10,573 nt of DNA from a bacterium (GTDB lineage Bacteria; BMS3Abin14): NCBI GenBank assembly GCA_020352595.1, contig CP070682.1:2104015-2114587 (forward strand), read 5' to 3'. Position 1 is the first letter of the stretch. Each line of letters starts with the position of its first letter. The translations under genes and the position numbers were made by a program. Under the pieces are notes generated by a model. The model saw only the letters and a list, made by a program, of their open reading frames with translations. It searched no databases and was not told where the DNA came from. This document shows positions 6,781-10,573 of this stretch, one piece after another.

Positions 6781-6835
6781 TTCCCTGTGGCCTCCGGGCA
6801 GGCGCGCCCGGGGGCTGACAGGGAAGGAGGGACCC

Positions 6836-7375
6836 ATGAACAAGGTGCCGGACGGCTACAGGCTGGTGCTGACGCCCGAACAGATCCGGGAAAAGGTGCG
6901 GGAGATGGCCGGGAGGATCAGCGAGGATTTTTCCGGGCAGGTCCCCGTTGTCGTGGGGATCCTCAAGGGGGCCTTCGTCTTCCTGGCCGACCTCGTCAGG
7001 GAAATGACCATCCCCGTGGAGGTGGACTTCGCCCAGATCTCCAGCTACGGGAACGAGACGAAATCCACTGGACGGATCAAGGTGATGAGGGACATCTCCA
7101 CGCCCCTGGCGGGACGCCACGTCCTGGTGGTGGAGGACATCATAGACACCGGGCACACCCTGAACCACTACATGAACGAGCTGCGCCAGAGGGGACCGGC
7201 CTCCCTGCGGCTGGCGGCCCTCATCAACAAGACCGAGCGGCAGGAGTACGCGCCGGGGGTGGACTACCTGGGGTTCACCATACCAAGGGGGTTCCTGGTC
7301 GGCTACGGGCTGGACCACGCGGGGATGGGCCGGGACCTGCCGGGTGTTTACGAGGTGACCGGGGCTGAAGGGTGA
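6836..7375 (+). CDS. hpt: Hypoxanthine phosphoribosyltransferase
   Basis: This purine salvage enzyme transfers the phosphoribosyl group of PRPP to hypoxanthine or guanine, giving IMP or GMP in the cytosol. The protein has 179 residues, typical for bacterial Hpt (about 175-185). Visible motifs: the pyrophosphate-loop region VVVGILKGAFVFLADLVR (38-55); the flexible-loop SSYG (69-72); the PRPP-binding signature VVEDIIDTGHTL (98-109) with its acidic pair Glu100/Asp101; and VGYGLD (155-160) followed by Arg166 near the base-binding C-terminus. The purine-contacting Lys is probably Lys132 in LINKTER; the family more often has LLDKPER, so an Asp is replaced by Asn here. The ATG at 6836 was chosen for the AAGGAGGG five bases upstream and the normal family N-terminus, although the frame is open further upstream. 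It is the first gene after the promoter at 6752-6780. Confidence 0.95.
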   Translation: MNKVPDGYRLVLTPEQIREKVREMAGRISEDFSGQVPVVVGILKGAFVFLADLVREMTIPVEVDFAQISSYGNETKSTGRIKVMRDISTPLAGRHVLVVEDIIDTGHTLNHYMNELRQRGPASLRLAALINKTERQEYAPGVDYLGFTIPRGFLVGYGLDHAGMGRDLPGVYEVTGAEG

Positions 7376-7384
7376 ATGAGGGAA

Positions 7385-7563
7385 TAGCAGGCTGCTGAAA
7401 AACCCCTGGAACCGCAGCCTGATAGGGCGACGCGGGGGTCCCGCCATGGCGGGACCCAAATCCGAGATGTAAAGACACGAAGGATTTGCGAGGGTTGCGC
7501 CGGGCCGTCCCAAGCAACCCGACGATGAAAGAGTCCACAAGGGACTTTTTCAGCATCCTGCTA
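7385..7563. repeat. 179-base inverted-repeat element (MITE-like) between hpt and coaBC
   Basis: The element starts with TAGCAGGCTGCTGAAAAA (7385-7402) and ends with its inverted copy (7546-7563); the 18-base arms differ at one position. Between them lie several further foldbacks: CAGGCTGC 7388-7395 with GCAGCCTG 7414-7421, a perfect 22-base palindrome at 7436-7457 centred on CCATGG, AAATCC 7458-7463 with GGATTT 7482-7487, GGGTTGC 7492-7498 with GCAACCC 7514-7520, and a terminator-like hairpin at 7527-7551. No transposase or other coding frame is present. Inverted ends, small size, lack of genes and a TA at both outer ends suggest a miniature inverted-repeat transposable element or a structured intergenic repeat. 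The boundaries are inferred from the arms; a target duplication beyond the TA is not evident. Confidence 0.65.
7527..7551 (+). terminator. Terminator-like hairpin with T-run
   Basis: GAAAGAGTCC (7527-7536) can pair with GGACTTTTTC (7542-7551) through ten pairs including one G-U, around a five-base loop ACAAG. The right arm contains a run of five T (7546-7550). It lies 150 bases after the hpt stop and could end hpt transcription, but the T-run is part of the stem and of the repeat arm, so the resemblance may be a by-product of the inverted-repeat element. Confidence 0.35.
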
Positions 7564-7589
7564 GGGATCGCGGTCCGGGCCGCGGTCCC
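7564..7589 (+). promoter_or_regulatory. GC-rich hairpin abutting the coaBC ribosome-binding site
   Basis: GGGATCGCGG (7564-7573) pairs with CCGCGGTCCC (7580-7589) through ten pairs, one of them G-U, around the six-base loop TCCGGG. It begins directly after the inverted-repeat element and ends two bases before the coaBC Shine-Dalgarno sequence AAAGGAG (7592-7598). No T-run follows, so it is not an intrinsic terminator. It could protect the message end or influence ribosome access. No coaBC promoter was recognised in 7376-7607. Confidence 0.35.
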
Positions 7590-7607
7590 CGAAAGGAGTG
7601 GGGGCAG

Positions 7608-8828
7608 ATGCAGACTTCAACAGCTCAGGCCTTGACCGGCAGGAAGATCCTTCTTGGGGTGACGGGGGGGATCGGGGCCTACAAGGCAGCCGAACTCGTG
7701 CGGGCCTTCAAGCGCGAGGGGGCCCAGGTCTCCGTGGTCATGACACGCAGCGCAACACATTTCATCACTCCTCTGACACTGGAGACCCTCAGCCAGAATC
7801 CCGTGGGTCTGGACATGTTCTCCCTGACGGAGGAGAGGACCATCGGTCACATCGACCGGGCAGCCTGGGCGGACGTCTTCGTCGTCGCCCCGGCGACAGC
7901 GAACTACCTGGGTAAGGCGGCCAACGGCATAGCGGACGACCTGCTCACCACCATAACATTGGCCATCCGGTGTCCTGTCGTGCTGGCACCGGCCATGAAT
8001 TCGAGGATGTGGTCCCATCCCGCAGTCGTTGCCAACCTGGCGGAACTCAAGTCGCGGGGTGCCGTCGTGGTGCCACCGGGGGAGGGGGAGCTGGCTTGCG
8101 GCGAGGTGGGCCCGGGCCGACTGGCCGAGACGGAGATCATACTCGCCGGGGTCAGAAACGCCCTTGCCCACGGGGACCTGACGGGAATCCGCGTCCTCGT
8201 TACAGCAGGGCCCACGCGTGAACCCATCGATCCCGTCAGGTTCATCAGCAACCGGTCCACGGGCCGCATGGGGTACGCCATCGCGGAAGCGGCCGTTTCC
8301 AGGGGAGCCGAGGTGACCCTTGTCACCGGTCCTGTGAGCCTTCCTGAGCCGCCCGTAAGGATCGTCCAGCGCGTTTCGACGGCACACGAGATGCTCGAAG
8401 GGGTGAAGAAAGCCCTTCCGGATTGCGACTGGCTGATCATGGCGGCTGCCGTCGGCGATTTCAGACCGAGCCGCCCCAGCGGGCAGAAGATCAAGAAGGA
8501 CTCCCGGGACGGGATCTCCCTGAATCTCGAGAGGAACCCCGACATCCTGAAGGAGATCGGTCCCCTGAAAGGGGGCAGGCTCTTCGCCGGTTTTGCGGCC
8601 GAGACCGAGGATCTCATCCGCAACGCCGAGAAGAAGATCAGGGAAAAGGGACTGGATCTCATCGTCGCCAACGACGTTTCAGCGGCGGGGAGCGGTTTCG
8701 AATCGGACGAGAACCAGGCGACCCTCATCGACAGGGATGGCGGCACGGCCGATCTGGAGCGTATGCCCAAGAGGGTCATGGCCGACAGGATCCTGGACAA
8801 GGTGCTCAGCCTGTGGAAGGGGCGATGA
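7608..8828 (+). CDS. coaBC: Bifunctional phosphopantothenoylcysteine decarboxylase / phosphopantothenate-cysteine ligase
   Basis: CoaBC carries out two successive cytosolic steps of coenzyme A synthesis: ligation of cysteine to 4'-phosphopantothenate (CoaB) and FMN-dependent decarboxylation to 4'-phosphopantetheine (CoaC). The 406 residues match the usual length (about 400). The N-terminal CoaC part (about 1-190) shows ILLGVTGGIGAYKA (15-28), the catalytic His81 in GHIDRAAWAD, PAMN with Asn131, and the lid cysteine Cys164 in ACGEVGPGRLAE. The C-terminal CoaB part (about 191-406) shows LVTAGPTREPIDPVRFISNR (197-216) with Asn215, AAAVGDFRP (279-287) and KIKK (294-297), which contains the lysine needed for ligation. 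The family usually has AAAVADxxP, so Gly283 is a mild variant. Shine-Dalgarno AAAGGAG lies nine bases upstream of the ATG. The glycosylase gene follows on the same strand. Confidence 0.96.
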   Translation: MQTSTAQALTGRKILLGVTGGIGAYKAAELVRAFKREGAQVSVVMTRSATHFITPLTLETLSQNPVGLDMFSLTEERTIGHIDRAAWADVFVVAPATANYLGKAANGIADDLLTTITLAIRCPVVLAPAMNSRMWSHPAVVANLAELKSRGAVVVPPGEGELACGEVGPGRLAETEIILAGVRNALAHGDLTGIRVLVTAGPTREPIDPVRFISNRSTGRMGYAIAEAAVSRGAEVTLVTGPVSLPEPPVRIVQRVSTAHEMLEGVKKALPDCDWLIMAAAVGDFRPSRPSGQKIKKDSRDGISLNLERNPDILKEIGPLKGGRLFAGFAAETEDLIRNAEKKIREKGLDLIVANDVSAAGSGFESDENQATLIDRDGGTADLERMPKRVMADRILDKVLSLWKGR

Positions 8829-8910
8829 TGGGCACGCACCCGATGAGGGGACCGGAGTTCTCCGGGGGACCATGCGGTCCTGCGCCGGAGAAGAAGGCGG
8901 TGCACGGGAT

Positions 8911-9588
8911 ATGGATCCCCTGAAGAGGCTGTACCTGGAATCCATTGGCGTGCATTATCTGCCGTGCCGTCCTCAGGACCGCACGGCCGCTCCTGACCAG
9001 CCGCTGCAGGAGTTCCCGGCGGACCTTCAGGCGCTGAGGCGGCACATCGGCGACTGCCGCCGATGCCCCCTCGCGGAGGGACGCAGGAACCTGGTCTTCG
9101 GAACCGGAAGCCCCGAGGCGGACCTTGTGTTCGTGGGTGAAGCCCCGGGAAAGGACGAGGACCTGAAAGGGGAGCCTTTTGTGGGGAAGGCGGGACAGCT
9201 GCTGACGAGGATCATCAACGCCATGGGCCTCGGTAGGGAGGACGTGTACATCTGTAACGTCATAAAGTGCAGGCCGCCGGGGAACCGCGATCCGCTGCCT
9301 GAGGAGGTCGCACAGTGCGAACCTTTCCTGAAAGCCCAGCTGGACATCCTCAGGCCCCGGATCATCTGCGCCCTGGGCAGTTTCGCCGCCAGGGCTCTGA
9401 TAGGGCCTGAGGTGAGGATCTCCAAGGTGAGAGGCCGTCTTTCCGAGTACAACGGGATCCCCCTTATCCCCACCTATCACCCCTCATTCCTGCTCAGAAA
9501 CCCCGGGGCGAAGCGTGAAGTCTGGGAGGATGTCCAGAAGATCATGCAGATCCTCGGCCTGCCCGACCCCCGAGGCCAGAACCCCTGA
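8911..9588 (+). CDS. Family 4 (Fe-S) uracil-DNA glycosylase
   Basis: This protein removes uracil from DNA, starting base excision repair of deaminated cytosine or misincorporated dUMP. Its 225 residues fit the family 4 UDG group (PF03167, related to the N-terminus of phage SPO1 DNA polymerase; about 190-240). Motifs: GEAPGKDED (76-84) for uracil binding, GEPFVGKAGQLL (87-98), CNVIKCRPPGNRDP (115-128), and HPSFLLRNP (190-198) containing the catalytic-loop His. The four Fe-S cysteines are likely Cys49, Cys52, Cys120 and Cys136. The first 35 residues are a variable extension before the cluster domain. The ATG at 8911 was chosen, with a purine-rich GGAGAAGAAGG region upstream; an in-frame ATG at 8872 would add 13 residues. 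It is 82 bases from coaBC and 37 bases before the next gene, so probably co-transcribed. Confidence 0.94.
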   Translation: MDPLKRLYLESIGVHYLPCRPQDRTAAPDQPLQEFPADLQALRRHIGDCRRCPLAEGRRNLVFGTGSPEADLVFVGEAPGKDEDLKGEPFVGKAGQLLTRIINAMGLGREDVYICNVIKCRPPGNRDPLPEEVAQCEPFLKAQLDILRPRIICALGSFAARALIGPEVRISKVRGRLSEYNGIPLIPTYHPSFLLRNPGAKREVWEDVQKIMQILGLPDPRGQNP

Positions 9589-9625
9589 GACAGACTGGCA
9601 TAACTCCAAAGAGGCTCCTTTAACC

Positions 9626-10573
9626 TTGAAAAGACGCATCCTGGCCTTTTTCATAGTGCTGATCCTCACGGGTGTGACGGTCGGCCTCAAGCTGGGCACG
9701 AGCCCCGCCCTGGACAGGTGGGTCCAGCGCTACCTCACGGAACAGGCCGAAAAGCATCTCGGTGTCAGGGTCAGGCTGGGGAGCTTTGAGAGGAATCTGT
9801 TCCTGACCAGGATCTCCATGACCGATGTCACGCTCCGCGACCTCAAGGGCTCAGGAAAGTCCATAACGGCCTCGAGGCTCGTGGTCGCCATCGACCCCTA
9901 CGCCTTCTTCCGCGGCGTGGTCCACCTGAAGACACTCCAGCTCGAGGGTCTTTATCTGGACGTTGTGCGCAACCAGGACGGGTCCGTCTCGGTGGAGCCC
10001 ATTTTCCCCTTCTGGCAGACCGTCAAGACGGATGGGAAAGGGAAGAGGGGTATCCCCCTGGCCCTGGACGTGGGCAACGTCATCCTCATGGACGTCGGCG
10101 CCACCTACACCGATGTTCCAGGCGGACTGAAACTGGCCCTCGACGACGTGGTGATCACCCTGACCAAGGGACGTTTCGACCCGAAGTCCAGAAGGAACGT
10201 ATCCATCCGGGCGGGCACGGGAGACCTTCAGTGGCGTATCTTCCCCAAGGGGCGGAAAGTGGTCATCGAATCGCTGGATTCCGAGATCGTCTACTCGCCG
10301 GAGGAGATCCTCATTTCCAGGCTGTCCCTTGCCACGGGACCGCTCAAGCTGGAACTGACGGGAAGGGTGCCCAGGGACAGGGCGGACGATCTGTCCGGGA
10401 ACCTCCTGCTCAAGGTGGCCCTCGAGAAGCTCCCCTGGCTGCTGTCCGGGAGCAGCGGCGAGGTCAGCCTTCTGGGAGGAGTAGGGGGCAGCATCGCCAG
10501 CCCCTCCTTCAGAGGACAGTTGTCCAGCAGTGACCTCAGGCTTGCCGGCCGGCAGCTCGAGGGCCTGGAAGCC
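9626..10573 (+). CDS. TamB/AsmA-like envelope protein, N-terminal part
   Basis: The frame is open from 9626 to the right edge (316 codons, no stop), so this is the N-terminal part of a longer protein; TamB/AsmA-type proteins commonly exceed 600-1000 residues. A basic start (KRR) is followed by a hydrophobic helix (about residues 5-22), a signal anchor that would place the rest in the periplasm. After it comes the pattern typical of this superfamily: an amphipathic stretch then HLGVRVRLGSFERNLFL, ISMTDVTLRDLKG, LVVAIDPYAFFRG, LQLEGLYLDVVRNQDGSVSV, and later repeated beta-strand segments such as LKLELTGRVP. Such proteins form hydrophobic grooves that span the periplasm for lipid transport or outer-membrane assembly. 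Start: TTG at 9626 with AAAGAGG 11 bases upstream. An in-frame ATG at 9530 would overlap the glycosylase gene and put 32 polar residues before the anchor. Whether it is TamB or another AsmA-like member cannot be settled without the C-terminus. Confidence 0.82.
   Translation, partial: MKRRILAFFIVLILTGVTVGLKLGTSPALDRWVQRYLTEQAEKHLGVRVRLGSFERNLFLTRISMTDVTLRDLKGSGKSITASRLVVAIDPYAFFRGVVHLKTLQLEGLYLDVVRNQDGSVSVEPIFPFWQTVKTDGKGKRGIPLALDVGNVILMDVGATYTDVPGGLKLALDDVVITLTKGRFDPKSRRNVSIRAGTGDLQWRIFPKGRKVVIESLDSEIVYSPEEILISRLSLATGPLKLELTGRVPRDRADDLSGNLLLKVALEKLPWLLSGSSGEVSLLGGVGGSIASPSFRGQLSSSDLRLAGRQLEGLEA

Noticed and set aside
6680..6835. N-terminal extension of hpt to an upstream ATG at 6680.
   Set aside because: It would pass through the promoter-like sequence at 6752-6780 and the strong Shine-Dalgarno sequence at 6824-6831, and known Hpt proteins begin near the ATG at 6836.
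6575..7540. Minus-strand frame opposite hpt (321 codons), and similar ones opposite coaBC (7617-8387, 7904-8905).
   Set aside because: They are antisense to well-identified enzymes and have no motif, no ribosome-binding site and biased composition.
8825..8923. A short frame beginning at the ATG that overlaps the coaBC stop (ATGATG).
   Set aside because: It is 32 codons in a different frame from the glycosylase gene and has no recognisable product; the overlap looks accidental.

Overview
The window is a GC-rich bacterial chromosomal segment that divides into two divergently transcribed blocks around a 410-base intergenic region (6426-6835). The left block (minus strand, 6425 to the left edge) encodes part of a V/A-type (archaeal/vacuolar-like) rotary ATPase. 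The right block (plus strand, 6836 to the right edge) is a run of housekeeping genes. A TamB/AsmA-like envelope protein at the right end implies a diderm (Gram-negative) host. GC-rich codon use, an A/V-type ATPase, a family 4 uracil-DNA glycosylase and bifunctional CoaBC would fit a Desulfobacterota/deltaproteobacterium-like lineage, but that placement is a low-confidence inference.

Left block, in transcription order: a coiled-coil peripheral-stalk subunit (G/H type), membrane subunit I (the 'a' equivalent), a soluble 732-residue histidine kinase, a short intergenic stretch holding a candidate 34-codon ORF, the two-helix proteolipid subunit K, peripheral-stalk subunit E, and subunit C, which runs off the left edge. 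Three junctions (G/I, I/kinase and K/E) are 4-base ATGA overlaps, so the kinase is translationally linked to the ATPase genes and is not a loose neighbour. The catalytic subunits A and B and the central-stalk subunits D and F are not visible; they presumably lie beyond the left edge. The proteolipid carries Gln26, Glu55 and Thr56 at positions matching known sodium-binding c subunits, so the enzyme may be Na+-coupled.

The divergent region holds a good sigma70-type promoter for the right block (TTGAGG-N17-TATAAA, 6752-6780) and a plausible extended -10 promoter for the ATPase operon (6615-6642). The ATPase promoter would give a leader of about 180 bases with several inverted repeats.

Right block: hypoxanthine phosphoribosyltransferase (purine salvage), then a 179-base element bounded by 18-base inverted repeats and full of internal hairpins (7385-7563, probably a MITE-like insertion or structured intergenic repeat), then coaBC (coenzyme A biosynthesis), a family 4 uracil-DNA glycosylase (Fe-S repair enzyme), and the N-terminal part of a TamB/AsmA-like protein that runs off the right edge. 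coaBC, the glycosylase gene and the TamB-like gene are closely spaced and probably co-transcribed.

The most unusual feature is the embedded GAF/histidine kinase with a C-terminal degenerate GGDEF-like domain inside the V-ATPase operon. No tRNA, rRNA, CRISPR array or intact transposase gene was seen.
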